NCBI RefSeq assembly: GCF_013409595.1
Contig: NZ_JACCBD010000001.1
Coordinates: 2,108,001-2,172,000 of the forward strand
From: Leucobacter aridicollis
GTDB taxonomy: Bacteria; Actinomycetota; Actinomycetes; Actinomycetales; Microbacteriaceae
Direction of reading: 5' to 3'
DNA: 64,000 bases
Position 1 is the stretch's first letter, and every line of letters begins with the position of its first letter. The notes beneath the pieces are model-generated. The model was not told the origin of the DNA. It saw only the letters and a program-made list of their open reading frames with translations, and did no database searches. Positions 37,746 to 46,897 of the stretch are shown piece by piece. Both the position numbers and the translations under genes were made by a program.

Positions 37746-38699
37746 ATGGGTGTCATGAACCTCGATGCCGCCACGTCAGCATTCCTTGATGCGGCGCGTC
37801 TCGAGTTCGGCTATTCGGAGCACACGATCCGGTCGTACCGACGCGACCTGTTGGGCTTCACCGAGTTCGCTGGCGAGCAGGGCGTGACGTCCCTCGCCGA
37901 CGCCGACCTCGAGCTCATGCGCTCGTGGCTGTGGGAGCGCCAACAGGCCGGCCTTGCCGCGTCGACAATTGCGCGCAACGTCGCTACGCTCAAGTCGTTC
38001 GGCTCCTGGCTCGAGGCCCGTAACCTGCTCCCCGGGAATCCGGCGTCCCGGCTCCGAACGCCGCGCGCACCGAAAGCGCTGCCGAGGGTCCTCACGCAGG
38101 ATCAGATGGCGCGGGTGCTCGCGCGCGCCGAGCAGCGGGCAGCCTCTGGCGACCCCGAGCAGGTGCGCAATAGCGCGATCCTCGAGCTGCTGTATTCCTC
38201 CGCGCTCCGAGTCTCCGAGCTGGTCTCACTCACGACCGACGGGTTCGACAGGCGCGAACGCAGCGTCCGCGTCATCGGTAAGGGTGACAAGGAACGCGTC
38301 GTCCCCCTCGGCGCCCCGGCCGCCCGCGCGCTTGAGCGTTACCTCTCCGCGGCCAGGCCCGCGCTGCTTGCACGCAGCGCCGACGGCCGCCCCGACGGCG
38401 CACCGACACGGCCCGCCGAGCGCGCCCTGTTCATCGGCAACCGGCACGGCGCGGCGATCAACACCGGCGCCGTCTACCGGCTGGTCTCGAGAGAACTTGA
38501 GCAGGAGCCGGGCGGCGGCCCGAGCGGCCCGCACACGTTCAGGCACACCGCCGCAACCCATCTGCTTGATGGCGGCGCCGACCTTCGAGTCGTGCAGGAG
38601 ATGCTCGGCCACTCGAGCCTGTCGAGCACGCAGGTGTACACGCACGTGTCGATGGAGCGGCTCGCGGCAACCTACCGCCAGGCGCACCCCAGGGCGTAG
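37746..38699 (+). CDS. xerC: Tyrosine recombinase XerC-like
   Basis: Xer recombinases resolve chromosome dimers at dif. The 317-residue protein has a SAM-like core-binding N terminus (residues 8-90) and a catalytic domain with Arg in SALRVSELVSL, Lys in GKGDKERVVPL, HTFRHTAATHL, LGHSSLSSTQ and the nucleophile Tyr in QVYTHVS. Length and position near dprA fit the chromosomal XerC rather than an integrase; no phage genes are nearby. Start either ATG 37746 or ATG 37755. Confidence 0.92.
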   Translation: MGVMNLDAATSAFLDAARLEFGYSEHTIRSYRRDLLGFTEFAGEQGVTSLADADLELMRSWLWERQQAGLAASTIARNVATLKSFGSWLEARNLLPGNPASRLRTPRAPKALPRVLTQDQMARVLARAEQRAASGDPEQVRNSAILELLYSSALRVSELVSLTTDGFDRRERSVRVIGKGDKERVVPLGAPAARALERYLSAARPALLARSADGRPDGAPTRPAERALFIGNRHGAAINTGAVYRLVSRELEQEPGGGPSGPHTFRHTAATHLLDGGADLRVVQEMLGHSSLSSTQVYTHVSMERLAATYRQAHPRA

Positions 38700-38700
38700 G

Positions 38701-38775
38701 CCCACAGCAATGAGCGCCACAGCCACAGGCCCCACAGCAACGAGCCCCACAGTCACAGGCCCCACAGCCACAGGG
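38701..38775 (+). repeat. 30-bp tandem repeat between xerC and the M23 peptidase gene
   Basis: Two 30-base units, 38701-38730 and 38731-38760, differ at only three or four positions; a half unit follows to 38775. All begin CCCACAGC. They fill the convergent gap and end just before the stop codon of the peptidase gene. Confidence 0.75.
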
Positions 38776-38777
38776 GC

Positions 38778-39365
38778 TCACCAGGGCAGCAGCACTGGTT
38801 TGCCGAGGAAGTAGCGCAGCGGGTTCACGTACTCGTCGTCGACACGCACCCCAAGGTGCAGGCATTCGTCCAGGCAGTGGCCGCCCTCCGCAACGATCCC
38901 GAGTGGCTGCCGCGGCAGCACCTGCGCCCCCTCGGTGAGCGCAGCGTCGGCCTGCTCGATCGGCTCGAACGACACCACCGTGCGACTGTCGACGCGCACC
39001 GAGAGCACGTGCCTGTCGGCCACCTGTCCCACGAAGCTCACGACCCCTCCGACGGGCGCGTGCACGAGTTCCCCCGGCGCGGCCGGAAGGTCGATTCCGC
39101 GATGCCCGGAGGCATACGGCGTGGGCGGCGGCCGGTACGGACCCGAGACTTCGAGCGGCGTTCCGAGCGGCGGCAGCCAGTAGGGCGAGTCCGCGGGCGG
39201 CAGCGTTGGCGTCCCAGGCTCAAGACCTACAGACCACACGGAACCAGCGCGCGAGACCAGTGAAAGAAGCACCAACAGCACCAACGCAGTGCGCGTTTGC
39301 CACCGTTTAAGAGGGGTCTGGCCTGTCAGCGAGATCTGTGGGTAGGGAAAAAGAGTCACACTCAC
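38778..39365 (-). CDS. M23 family (LytM-like) peptidase, membrane-anchored
   Basis: The 195-residue protein has one N-terminal hydrophobic helix (ALVLLVLLSLVS) and an extracellular M23 domain. The first zinc pair is in GHRGIDL; the usual final HxH is CLHLGV, a form seen in many actinobacterial homologues, so the enzyme may be a degenerate hydrolase or a regulator of one. GTG start at 39365 is tentative. In related genomes an M23 gene lies near rpsB and xerC. Confidence 0.85.
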   Translation of the reverse strand: MSVTLFPYPQISLTGQTPLKRWQTRTALVLLVLLSLVSRAGSVWSVGLEPGTPTLPPADSPYWLPPLGTPLEVSGPYRPPPTPYASGHRGIDLPAAPGELVHAPVGGVVSFVGQVADRHVLSVRVDSRTVVSFEPIEQADAALTEGAQVLPRQPLGIVAEGGHCLDECLHLGVRVDDEYVNPLRYFLGKPVLLPW

Positions 39366-39477
39366 AGTGTTCGTGGTTATCGAATCGCTCGCTGTCTGTG
39401 GGTGTTGTTGGTGGACAGCTTGCTTGCGCAGGAAACTCTTCGTCGGTGTGGACGAACCAGTTTGCTCATTGGAAGAG

Positions 39478-40263
39478 CTACTTACCTAGCATCTCCAGAT
39501 CTGCCTCAATCTCGCGCGCGGTCTCGAGTAGCTTGGGCAGATGGCTTTCGATGAGCATCTCCACAGGTCCTGCGCTCGCACTTGTAGAGACGTTAACTGC
39601 TACGACTACGCGGCCATCGCGTCCCCGCACACCGGTCGCGATAGAACGCAGACCGATCTCAAGTTCCCCGTCGACAAGCGCCCAGCCCTGATCTCGCACG
39701 CGCTCGAGCTCGGCGTTCAGTTCGGCCGGGGACGTCAGCGTACGTTCCGTGAGACGTGCAAGGTCGGCGCCTGCTAGAAGCCGGTCACGTTCCCGGGAAG
39801 GCAAGTCACTGACCAGCACACGACCCATGCTCGTCGCGTGCGCTGGGAACCGGGTACCGATCGTGATGCCGACAGTCATAATGCGCCGTGTTGGCACGCG
39901 CGCAACGTAGACGATGTCTGCGTCAGAGAGCACTGCGGCCGACACTGATTCTTCGAGTGCGTGCGACAGTTTCTCAAGGTGCGGCTGCATCATTTCGGGC
40001 AGCGAGAGCGCAGACAGGTAGCTGAAGCCGAGTTCGAGCACGCGTGGAGTGAGCGCAAACAACCGCCCATCTGTGCGGACGTAGCCGAGGGTCTGCAGTG
40101 TTCTCAGGAAACGCCGAGACGCAGCCGCGGGGATGCCGACTCGCTTCGATACCTCGGTGAGCGTCAGCTCGGGGTTCTCGGCATCGAACGCTCGAATGAC
40201 GGCCAGGCCACGTGCAAAGGACTGGACGTAGTCGCTGCCCTCGGCCGAGTCTTCGTTACTCAT
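39478..40263 (-). CDS. IclR-family regulator (PcaR/PobR-like)
   Basis: The 261-residue product has an N-terminal winged helix (SFARGLAVIRAFDAENPELTLTEVSKRVGIPAAASRRFLRTL) and the IclR effector domain. The Q-SFARGLAVI opening and the overall pattern are those of the PcaR/PobR branch that controls the beta-ketoadipate pathway. It lies 31 bases after the thiolase gene and so closes the catabolic operon. Start ATG at 40263; the longer frame upstream overlaps the thiolase and is rejected. Confidence 0.9.
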   Translation of the reverse strand: MSNEDSAEGSDYVQSFARGLAVIRAFDAENPELTLTEVSKRVGIPAAASRRFLRTLQTLGYVRTDGRLFALTPRVLELGFSYLSALSLPEMMQPHLEKLSHALEESVSAAVLSDADIVYVARVPTRRIMTVGITIGTRFPAHATSMGRVLVSDLPSRERDRLLAGADLARLTERTLTSPAELNAELERVRDQGWALVDGELEIGLRSIATGVRGRDGRVVVAVNVSTSASAGPVEMLIESHLPKLLETAREIEADLEMLGK

Positions 40264-40294
40264 ACCCCCATTCTGCCGGTCTGTCGTGAAGATT

Positions 40295-41464
40295 TCAGCG
40301 TTCAAGCACAACTGCGAGCCCCTGGCCAACTCCGATGCAGATCGCGACGACGGCGACGCCGCTGCCACGGCGAGCAAGTTCGTGTGCCGCACGCGCGACG
40401 ATACGGCCGCCCGACGCGCCAAGTGGGTGTCCGATTGCGAGCGCACCGCCGTGTACGTTGAGGCGTGCCGGATCGAGGTCTGGCCAGCCCGCGAGACACG
40501 CGAGCGCCTGGGAAGCAAAGGCCTCGTTGAGTTCAACAAAGTCGACATCTGCCCACGACCTGCCCGCGCGAGCGAGCGCCCGGTTCGCCGCTTCGATGGG
40601 GGCGGTCGGAAAGTCCTGTGGGTCGACGCCGTGCACCGCCCGCGCGGTAATCCGTGCGAGCGGTTCGGCGTCGACCGCGCCCTCGCGCCCGAGCAGCAAG
40701 GCGGAGGCACCGTCGTTGATCGATGACGAATTCCCAGCGGTCACGCTGCCGTCGGATGCGAACAACGGGCGGAGCATCGCGAGCTTCTCGGCTGAAGTGT
40801 CGTCACGGATCCCCTCATCACGAATGAGCTCGTATCCGGGTACCTGGACAATCTCGCGATCGAACGCGCCGCCTGCCCACCCGGCCGCGGCGAGGGCGTG
40901 CGACCGAGCTGCGAACGCATCTTGCGCTTCCCTGCTGATGCCCCACTCCCGCGCTGTCCGCTCAGCGGCTTCACCATTTGAGATCGTCCACTCGTCCGGG
41001 AACCTCGGGTTCACCATCCGCCAACCGATGCTCGTATTCCAGGCTGTCTGGTTACCAACGGCGGGCCAGGGCTTCGCTGATTTCTCAATCACGAATGGCG
41101 CGCGACTCATCGACTCAACCCCGCCAGTGAGCACGAGCTCAGCGTCGCCGCATTCAATTGCGCGTGACCCTTGAATCACGGCCTCAAGCGAGGACGCGCA
41201 GAGCCTGTTCACAGTGACGCCTGTGACAGTCGTCGGAAATCCCGCGAGCAGCGCGCCGAAGCGCGCGACGTTGCGGTTGTCTTCCCCCGCCTGATTCGCG
41301 TCGCCGAAGACGACGTCGGCGACCCGGGCGGGGTCGACGCCAGCTCTGTCAACGATCGCACGCATCACGACCGCAGCGAGGTCATCGGGTCGGACCCCAG
41401 AGAGCCCGCCACCTGCGCGGCCAAACGGGGTGCGTACGGCGTCAAAGATGTGAGTTGTTTCCAT
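40295..41464 (-). CDS. pcaF-like: Thiolase, 3-oxoadipyl-CoA thiolase (PcaF)-like
   Basis: The 389-residue product starts METTHIFDAVRTPFGR (ATG at 41464 with AGGAA upstream; ATG 41482 is possible). The nucleophile Cys is in NRLCASSLEAV, the His in GGALAIGHPLGASGGRI and the second Cys in ICIGVGQGLAV. GDANQAGEDNRNVARF is characteristic of PcaF/PaaJ enzymes that cleave 3-oxoadipyl-CoA to succinyl-CoA and acetyl-CoA. It follows the CoA transferase genes by 73 bases. Confidence 0.9.
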   Translation of the reverse strand: METTHIFDAVRTPFGRAGGGLSGVRPDDLAAVVMRAIVDRAGVDPARVADVVFGDANQAGEDNRNVARFGALLAGFPTTVTGVTVNRLCASSLEAVIQGSRAIECGDAELVLTGGVESMSRAPFVIEKSAKPWPAVGNQTAWNTSIGWRMVNPRFPDEWTISNGEAAERTAREWGISREAQDAFAARSHALAAAGWAGGAFDREIVQVPGYELIRDEGIRDDTSAEKLAMLRPLFASDGSVTAGNSSSINDGASALLLGREGAVDAEPLARITARAVHGVDPQDFPTAPIEAANRALARAGRSWADVDFVELNEAFASQALACLAGWPDLDPARLNVHGGALAIGHPLGASGGRIVARAAHELARRGSGVAVVAICIGVGQGLAVVLER

Positions 41465-41537
41465 CTGCTGCGTTCCTGTCATTGGTGGGAGCGCGAGCCG
41501 AGCATCGGCACCACTCGCGGTATTCGTTGAGCTGCGG

Positions 41538-42179
41538 CTAAACCGTCACGAGGTCCAGTCCGGTGAGTTCTGCGAGCCCCGTGACGGTGTTGTCCCCGAA
41601 CAGCTCGCGCACCGCGAATCCCGCCACTGTGACGTCGAACACGGCGTGGTCGGTGTACACCCGGGTCACGCACCCGACCCCGGTCAGTGGGTAGTCGCAG
41701 TTCTGCACAAGTTTCGGGGTGCCCTGCTTCGTCAACAGGTCGGTCATGACGTAGACAGATTTCGCGCCAATCGCGAGGTCCATCGCGCCACCGATCGCGG
41801 GGATCGCGTCGGGCGCGCCCGTCGACCAGTTCGCAAGGTCACCGTTCTCGGCAACCTGGAACGCGCCAAGCACGCACACGTCGAGGTGACCGCCGCGCAT
41901 CATCGCGAAGGAGTCAGCGTGATGGAAATACGAGGCGCCTGGCACCGCCGTAACGGGCTGCTTCCCCGCGTTGATGAGGTCAGGGTCGATGCGTGCTGGC
42001 TCCGGCGCTCCGCCCATCCCGAGCATTCCGTTCTCGGTGTGCAGGATAATCTCGCGGTCCCTCGGCAGGTAGTTCGCGACGAGCGTTGGCGCGCCGATCC
42101 CGAGGTTCACGTATGCGCCGTCGGGGATGTCAAGGGCAATCTTTGCGGCAAGGTCTTGCCGGCTAATTCGCGAGTACAT
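41538..42179 (-). CDS. pcaJ-like: 3-oxoacid (3-oxoadipate) CoA-transferase subunit B
   Basis: The 213-residue product contains the catalytic glutamate in LHTENGMLGMGG, the site of the glutamyl-CoA thioester. Start ATG at 42179 lies 17 bases inside the end of the subunit A gene. Together the subunits move CoA from succinyl-CoA to a 3-oxo acid. The longer frame upstream is not family-like. Confidence 0.92.
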   Translation of the reverse strand: MYSRISRQDLAAKIALDIPDGAYVNLGIGAPTLVANYLPRDREIILHTENGMLGMGGAPEPARIDPDLINAGKQPVTAVPGASYFHHADSFAMMRGGHLDVCVLGAFQVAENGDLANWSTGAPDAIPAIGGAMDLAIGAKSVYVMTDLLTKQGTPKLVQNCDYPLTGVGCVTRVYTDHAVFDVTVAGFAVRELFGDNTVTGLAELTGLDLVTV

Positions 42180-42936
42180 CTGCGGGCTCCTTCGTGTCGT
42201 GTCCGGGCGAGGGAAGCGGGACCCCGTCGATGTCGACGCCACCGGCGAACTCGCCGTCGCGCAGCCACTCGCGTTCGCCGAGCGCGACGACCCGGTCAAC
42301 GAAGATTCCCGGCGTCACAACCGCTTCCGGGTCGAGCGCGCCCAAGGGCACAATCTCATCGACCTGAGCGATCGACACGGTTGCAGCAGCAGCCATGATC
42401 GGGCCGAAGTTTCGTGCGGTCTCACGGTAGACAACGTTGCCCCAGCGGTCAGCTGACAAGCCACTGATGAGCGCGAAATCAGCACGGATTGGGTATTCAA
42501 GCAAGTATGTTCGGCCTCCGATCTCACGGGTTTCCCGGCCCTCGGCGAGCTCGGTGCCAACCGCTGTTGGCGAGTAGAACGCTCCCACCCCCGCGCCGGC
42601 CGCACGGATACGCTCAGCGAGATTGCCCTGCGGCACGAGTTCGAGCTCAAGCTCACCTGACCGGTAGAGCCTGTCAAAGACCCACGAGTCGTGCTGCCGC
42701 GGGAACGAGCAGATGATCTTCCGTACCCGCCCTGTTGCAAGAAGCGCGGCGAGCCCAACGTCGCCGTTCCCCGCGTTGTTGTTCACAACGGTAAGGTCTT
42801 TCGCCCCCTGATCAATGAGGGCGTCGATGAGTTCTACGGGCTGCCCAGCTCGGCCGAAGCCGCCAATCATCACCGTTGCACCGTCAAAGATGCCAGCGAC
42901 CGCGTCGGCAAGCGTAGGTACTGTTTTGTTAATCAT
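42163..42936 (-). CDS. pcaI-like: 3-oxoacid (3-oxoadipate) CoA-transferase subunit A
   Basis: The 257-residue subunit has the glycine-rich VMIGGFGRAGQPVELIDALI opening, NNAGNGDVGLAALL, SFPRQHDSWVFDRLYRSG and ADRWGNVVYRETARNFGPIMA, which are those of PcaI rather than of acetoacetate-type AtoD. Its ATG overlaps the stop of the M81-GNAT gene by four bases, placing it firmly in the long operon. Confidence 0.92.
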   Translation of the reverse strand: MINKTVPTLADAVAGIFDGATVMIGGFGRAGQPVELIDALIDQGAKDLTVVNNNAGNGDVGLAALLATGRVRKIICSFPRQHDSWVFDRLYRSGELELELVPQGNLAERIRAAGAGVGAFYSPTAVGTELAEGRETREIGGRTYLLEYPIRADFALISGLSADRWGNVVYRETARNFGPIMAAAATVSIAQVDEIVPLGALDPEAVVTPGIFVDRVVALGEREWLRDGEFAGGVDIDGVPLPSPGHDTKEPADVLAN

Positions 42937-45029
42937 CGCGCACCCCTCACCACTCGAATGTCATCAACTCGGCTCTCTTCGTCGGGGCGGCGGTCGTCAG
43001 TCGGTTCGAAGCCGACCTTCCTGTAAAACTCAAACGCTCGTGCGTTCCCGTCGACGACCCAGGCAAACGCGGGCTCGTCACCGAGCAGCCGGTCGATGAG
43101 TACAGTAGCGAGCCCGGTGCCGCGTGCCTCCGGTGTGAGGTTGAGCGTGTGCAGCTCGAGGCCGAGCGGCCCCGCGTCGTCGTGCCGGTGTGCCGACCCG
43201 AACCCGAGGAACACGCCGGAGGCGGAGTGCGCGACCAGAACTTGGTAGCCGGGCGCCCGTTCAAGCGCGCCTTCCCACTCCGGGAGCCGCCGTTCGGCGG
43301 TGAGGGCGCGGAGGAAGTCAGCGTCCATGAGCCCCGCGTACGCTTCTTGCCAGACGGCGACGTGAAACTCGGCAATGTCGGGCAGGTCTTCGTGCGTCGC
43401 AGGGCGAATCGTAAACGGCCGCACGGCTCCGGCGAGGGGCTCGTAAGCAGTGAGATCGCCGAGTTCACGGTCGCCGTCAAACGGCCAGGCAGTAGTGTCG
43501 GTGTGATGGAACCTCAGTGCGGTGAAATCTGTTTGCGCGGGTCCAGGGGCATCAACAGGAATGATGCGCCCAACGACGGGCTCGAATGCCGCACGGAAGT
43601 GGTTCTTCACTTTCCAGGCGAGCACGTCGTACGCCGTCGGATCGACGCCAAGGTAGCGGTACAGCGCCGGGTCGTTCGCGGTGATCGGGCGGCCCGTGAC
43701 AACGACGTCGACTGTGGCCGAGACTGGGTGCCCGTCGACGGTGCGCAGCCGTAGCCACGCGGCGCCGCCGGTATCGACAGAGAGCCCCGCGTTGAACGGC
43801 CCATCGTTCACGTAGACGCCATCGGTCGCCGCAAGTACCTTTGCCTTGACGGTGAGCGGCGCACCGAACTCCGTGGAAGCCTTCCCCGCGAGTTGCGTTT
43901 CGAGCACGGCCCCGACACCGGCCGAACGGGCCGCGCGAACCACGTCGTCGTCACAGATCGCCGACATCAGCACGGTGCCGAGATCTGCCGCGAACACCTC
44001 ATGGAGTAGCACCGTAGTGTCTGCGCTACCGCCCGACTGGGGGTTATCGGCGACATCGGCGAGCACGACCGGAGTCTCCCCCACAGCGATTGCCTCACGC
44101 GCGGCCGCGAGCGCCTCAGGGATGGCCGCGACGTCGACCTGGTAGCGCTCGCGCTGCGCCCAGAAGTACTCGGCCACTTCTTGGGCGACACGTTCGGCCT
44201 CGGATGGGTCAGCCGCAACGACGCTCACAGCGGCGCCCGAGCAGCGGGTGTCAGCGTAGGGAAACCCGGCGTGCGGGCTGACCGCGCGCACGCCGCCGGT
44301 CTCGCGCGCCCGTGCGAACCCCACGACGTCGGCCATGGGCCCTTCGGCTGTTCGCATGTTGATGCTGCGCAGCAGCATCGGAAGCCGCACGGTGCGCACC
44401 GTGAGCGGCTCCCCCGCGAGCGCGTCAAGCAGGGCGTTCGCGGCCCGCACGCCCTGATCGTACATGTCGATGTGCGGGTAGGTCTGGTAGCCGAAGATCA
44501 GCGCTCCGCACTCCGCCGGCGTGCCGCTGACGTTGGCGTGGAGGTCGAAGGTCACCGCGATCTGTGCGTCGGCGCCGAGGATCGCGCGGGCGAGTTCGAT
44601 GATCGCGCCCTCGGGATCTTGCTCTGTCTCAGACACCATGGAGCCATGCAACGCGAGCAGCAGGCCATCGAGCGGGTTGTCGGCGACCGCGCGCCGAAGT
44701 GCGAGCTCGAATTCTCGCAACAGCGTCGCGTAAGCCGCAGTCGTGACGGTGCCAGCGGGCATCGCTGCTGCTGCTGTGAGCGGCACCGGAGTCGCCCCGC
44801 GGGCGCCGAGCACGTCGAGGAATCCACCGAGTTCTGTCTGTGTCCCCGAGTAGACGTCGATGAGGCGGTCGCCCTCGTGATGATCCTCGGCTTCGAACGC
44901 CGCGAGGTCAGTCGCGACCGGGCTAAACGAGTGTGACTCGTGATAGAAGAAGGCGACCCCAATGCGCGGGGCACTCGCGGACTGCTGCCCGCTGCCTGAT
45001 GCTGTCATCTGTTCCATGATCTGCGTCAC
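42933..45029 (-). CDS. M81-family metallopeptidase (MlrC-like) fused to a GNAT acetyltransferase
   Basis: Residues about 20-520 are an M81 peptidase: FYHESHSFSP, LHGSMVSE, FDLHANVSG, HIDMYDQG and SPHAGFPYADTRCSGA carry the expected metal and substrate residues. M81 includes MlrC, which cleaves linearised microcystin. Residues 539-698 are a GNAT N-acetyltransferase (FTIRPATHEDLPDIAEFHV, acetyl-CoA loop EARGTGLATVLI, then ARAFEFYRKVGFEP). The reading frame is continuous, so this appears to be a genuine two-domain fusion of 698 residues. GTG 45029 is used as start; ATGs at 45017 and 45008 are alternatives. The fusion suggests linked hydrolysis and N-acetylation of an amino compound. Confidence 0.85.
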   Translation of the reverse strand: MTQIMEQMTASGSGQQSASAPRIGVAFFYHESHSFSPVATDLAAFEAEDHHEGDRLIDVYSGTQTELGGFLDVLGARGATPVPLTAAAAMPAGTVTTAAYATLLREFELALRRAVADNPLDGLLLALHGSMVSETEQDPEGAIIELARAILGADAQIAVTFDLHANVSGTPAECGALIFGYQTYPHIDMYDQGVRAANALLDALAGEPLTVRTVRLPMLLRSINMRTAEGPMADVVGFARARETGGVRAVSPHAGFPYADTRCSGAAVSVVAADPSEAERVAQEVAEYFWAQRERYQVDVAAIPEALAAAREAIAVGETPVVLADVADNPQSGGSADTTVLLHEVFAADLGTVLMSAICDDDVVRAARSAGVGAVLETQLAGKASTEFGAPLTVKAKVLAATDGVYVNDGPFNAGLSVDTGGAAWLRLRTVDGHPVSATVDVVVTGRPITANDPALYRYLGVDPTAYDVLAWKVKNHFRAAFEPVVGRIIPVDAPGPAQTDFTALRFHHTDTTAWPFDGDRELGDLTAYEPLAGAVRPFTIRPATHEDLPDIAEFHVAVWQEAYAGLMDADFLRALTAERRLPEWEGALERAPGYQVLVAHSASGVFLGFGSAHRHDDAGPLGLELHTLNLTPEARGTGLATVLIDRLLGDEPAFAWVVDGNARAFEFYRKVGFEPTDDRRPDEESRVDDIRVVRGAR

Positions 45030-45052
45030 TCTGCTGTATCAGCGAAGCGCTG

Positions 45053-46291
45053 TTACGGCAGAGGTGCCTCCTGTCGCTGGTTGAAGAGGGCCGCGATCTC
45101 GTCGTGGCCCCGCTGGATGGCGGGCTCGAAGGTGAACTCGCTGTCGGCGCGCAGTTGGCGCAGTTCGCCGAGCTCCGCTTCCCGCGTCTTGAACGGGTGA
45201 TTCCTGAGGGTTGCGAGAATCTCGCCCGCGACGATCTCTCCCTGTTTCAGTGAGACTTTCGCGCTTTCGACGCCGACAGTGTTTCCCGCCAGGAAGAGGC
45301 CAGGCAGCGCGGTCGCGCCCGTCGCCGAGTGCACAGGCACCTTCGCTCCGACGGAGTCGCTCGTGACGAATTCGAGCCCGAGAGAGGCGCTGAGGTCGTT
45401 GAGTGGCACGAGTCCGTTTGAGAGGCAGACCGAGTCCGTGCTAATGACGCGTCGGCTGCCGGGCACGGCGTCGCCGTTTGCACGCACCGTCTCGACCTCC
45501 GCACCCGTGACGCGGTCGTCACCGACGATGCGGACAAGGCGGGTGGTGAGACGCAGCGGGATCCCCCACAATGGGAGCGAGCGTGGGAGCACCCTCGCGG
45601 CGATCGCGGCGAGACCGGGGATCGCCATGAGCGCGCCACCAAGTCGCATATAGAAATACGGCGCAAGTTTGCTCAGCCCACCGAGTCGCTTCAGGGTGCT
45701 CTGCGGGTCACTATCGGGAACTGGCTGGGGCGGGAGCACAATTGAGTCGACGTCAACCCCACCAAGCTTCATTGCGCGCGCAATCGTGAGCGAGAGCGGG
45801 TCGACGCCGACGACAACGCTTCGCGCACCGGGCCGCACCCTGTGCGTGTTGGTGAGGATCTGCGCACCGCCGATGGTGAACACACCGGGCAGTGTCCACC
45901 CCGCGACTGGCATCGGCTTCTCGACCGCCCCGGTCGCGATCAGTACCGCTCGGGTCCGGATCTCGGCGGCGTCGCCGCCGCGTGACGACGTGGTGCGAAC
46001 CACCCATCCGGGTTCAATGGCCCAGGCAACGGTGTCGGTAAAGATCCGCACGCCTGCGCGCTCGGCTCGAGCGAGCAGGTCATTCGCGAGCGTCCAGCCA
46101 ATCCACCACTCGCCATCGTTCTCCTGATGGAGCTGACCGCGCAGCTTGCCTCCGGTCTGGTGGTTCTCTTCGATAAGAACGACAGTCAGACCATCTTCGG
46201 CAGCACGCGCTGCCGCGGAGAGCCCCGCGGGCCCCCCACCGACGACAACGAGGTCGACGCTGTCTCCGCTTTCGATGGTTCTCCCGTTCAC
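45053..46291 (-). CDS. FAD/NAD(P)-binding oxidoreductase, alpha subunit of an opine/HcnB-type amine dehydrogenase
   Basis: The 412-residue protein has the dinucleotide-binding VVVGGGPAGLSAAARAAEDG near residue 15, an ATG-type motif LIATGAVEKPMPVAGW and a C-terminal LFLAGNTVGVESAKVSLKQGEIV. This is the HcnB/OoxA/hydroxyproline-dehydrogenase alpha group, which works with a DAO-like subunit and small 2Fe-2S proteins to oxidise secondary or primary amines. GTG start overlaps the 2Fe-2S gene by four bases (GTGA). Confidence 0.85.
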   Translation of the reverse strand: MNGRTIESGDSVDLVVVGGGPAGLSAAARAAEDGLTVVLIEENHQTGGKLRGQLHQENDGEWWIGWTLANDLLARAERAGVRIFTDTVAWAIEPGWVVRTTSSRGGDAAEIRTRAVLIATGAVEKPMPVAGWTLPGVFTIGGAQILTNTHRVRPGARSVVVGVDPLSLTIARAMKLGGVDVDSIVLPPQPVPDSDPQSTLKRLGGLSKLAPYFYMRLGGALMAIPGLAAIAARVLPRSLPLWGIPLRLTTRLVRIVGDDRVTGAEVETVRANGDAVPGSRRVISTDSVCLSNGLVPLNDLSASLGLEFVTSDSVGAKVPVHSATGATALPGLFLAGNTVGVESAKVSLKQGEIVAGEILATLRNHPFKTREAELGELRQLRADSEFTFEPAIQRGHDEIAALFNQRQEAPLP

Positions 46292-46608
46292 GAGTCACTC
46301 CCCCGCGTCGAACGGTAGGTGTCACCGTCGCTGAGCGGCGCCTGGCACCCGCGCACTCGCTCCGCTGTCTCTTCATTAGGTCCGAGCCAGAGTCGGCACT
46401 CGTAGCAGTGCCCGATCCCGCAATAGAGCCCGCGAGGCTCACCCGCGACGGGCGACGTGCGCAGCTCGCGCACGCCCGCCGCAAGCAGGGCTGCCGCAAT
46501 TGGTTCGCCTGTGCGACCTGTGTACGACTCGCCATTAAACGTGAAGTTCGCCTCGTCCGCCGCGGGCGGCTCTGGGAGTACCGGATGGTTCTCGATCCGC
46601 TCGGTCAT
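46288..46608 (-). CDS. 2Fe-2S ferredoxin-like subunit (HcnA/SoxA type)
   Basis: The 106-residue protein carries a plant-type 2Fe-2S site: C-x4-C-x2-C in YCGIGHCYEC, and a fourth Cys in RVRGCQAPL. Such small subunits pass electrons in heteromeric amine oxidoreductases. It overlaps both neighbours by four bases. Confidence 0.88.
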   Translation of the reverse strand: MTERIENHPVLPEPPAADEANFTFNGESYTGRTGEPIAAALLAAGVRELRTSPVAGEPRGLYCGIGHCYECRLWLGPNEETAERVRGCQAPLSDGDTYRSTRGSDS

Positions 46609-46886
46609 GCTGCGCCCGCTTCCTGGGCCGCCGACTCCGCCAGGTCTCCGAGCGCGGTCGGACGTACTGGTAGGCGGACCGTCATCGAGCTGCCTCCCAC
46701 TTCGGGCGCGATACCGGCCTGTCCGAGAAGCTCCTCGATCGCGGGGCGGCAGACGCGGCCCTGGCAGAAGCCCATGCCAGCGCGGGTGTGAAACTTCACT
46801 TCCTGAGCGGTGCAGACGCCCGCCTCCACAGCGTCAGCGATGTCTTGCGCGGTGACGTCTTCGCACCGGCACACAGTGTGGTTCAT
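46605..46886 (-). CDS. BFD-like 2Fe-2S protein
   Basis: The 93-residue product has a C-x-C pair (VCRCEDV) and CQGRVC, the four ligands of a bacterioferritin-associated-ferredoxin type 2Fe-2S cluster; in many relatives this domain is fused to the FAD subunit. ATG 46886 with AAGGAG six bases upstream is chosen over TTG 46901. Stop overlaps the next start (ATGA). Confidence 0.88.
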   Translation of the reverse strand: MNHTVCRCEDVTAQDIADAVEAGVCTAQEVKFHTRAGMGFCQGRVCRPAIEELLGQAGIAPEVGGSSMTVRLPVRPTALGDLAESAAQEAGAA

Positions 46887-46897
46887 GCTGCTCTCCT

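Noticed and set aside
37746..38699. Integrase of a mobile element
   Set aside because: Length, motifs and the position near dprA fit chromosomal XerC; there are no phage genes, tRNA target or direct-repeat att sites.
42933..43415. Separate GNAT gene rather than a fusion
   Set aside because: There is no stop codon, frame change or ribosome site before the GNAT domain; the frame is continuous with M81, although a sequencing error cannot be excluded.
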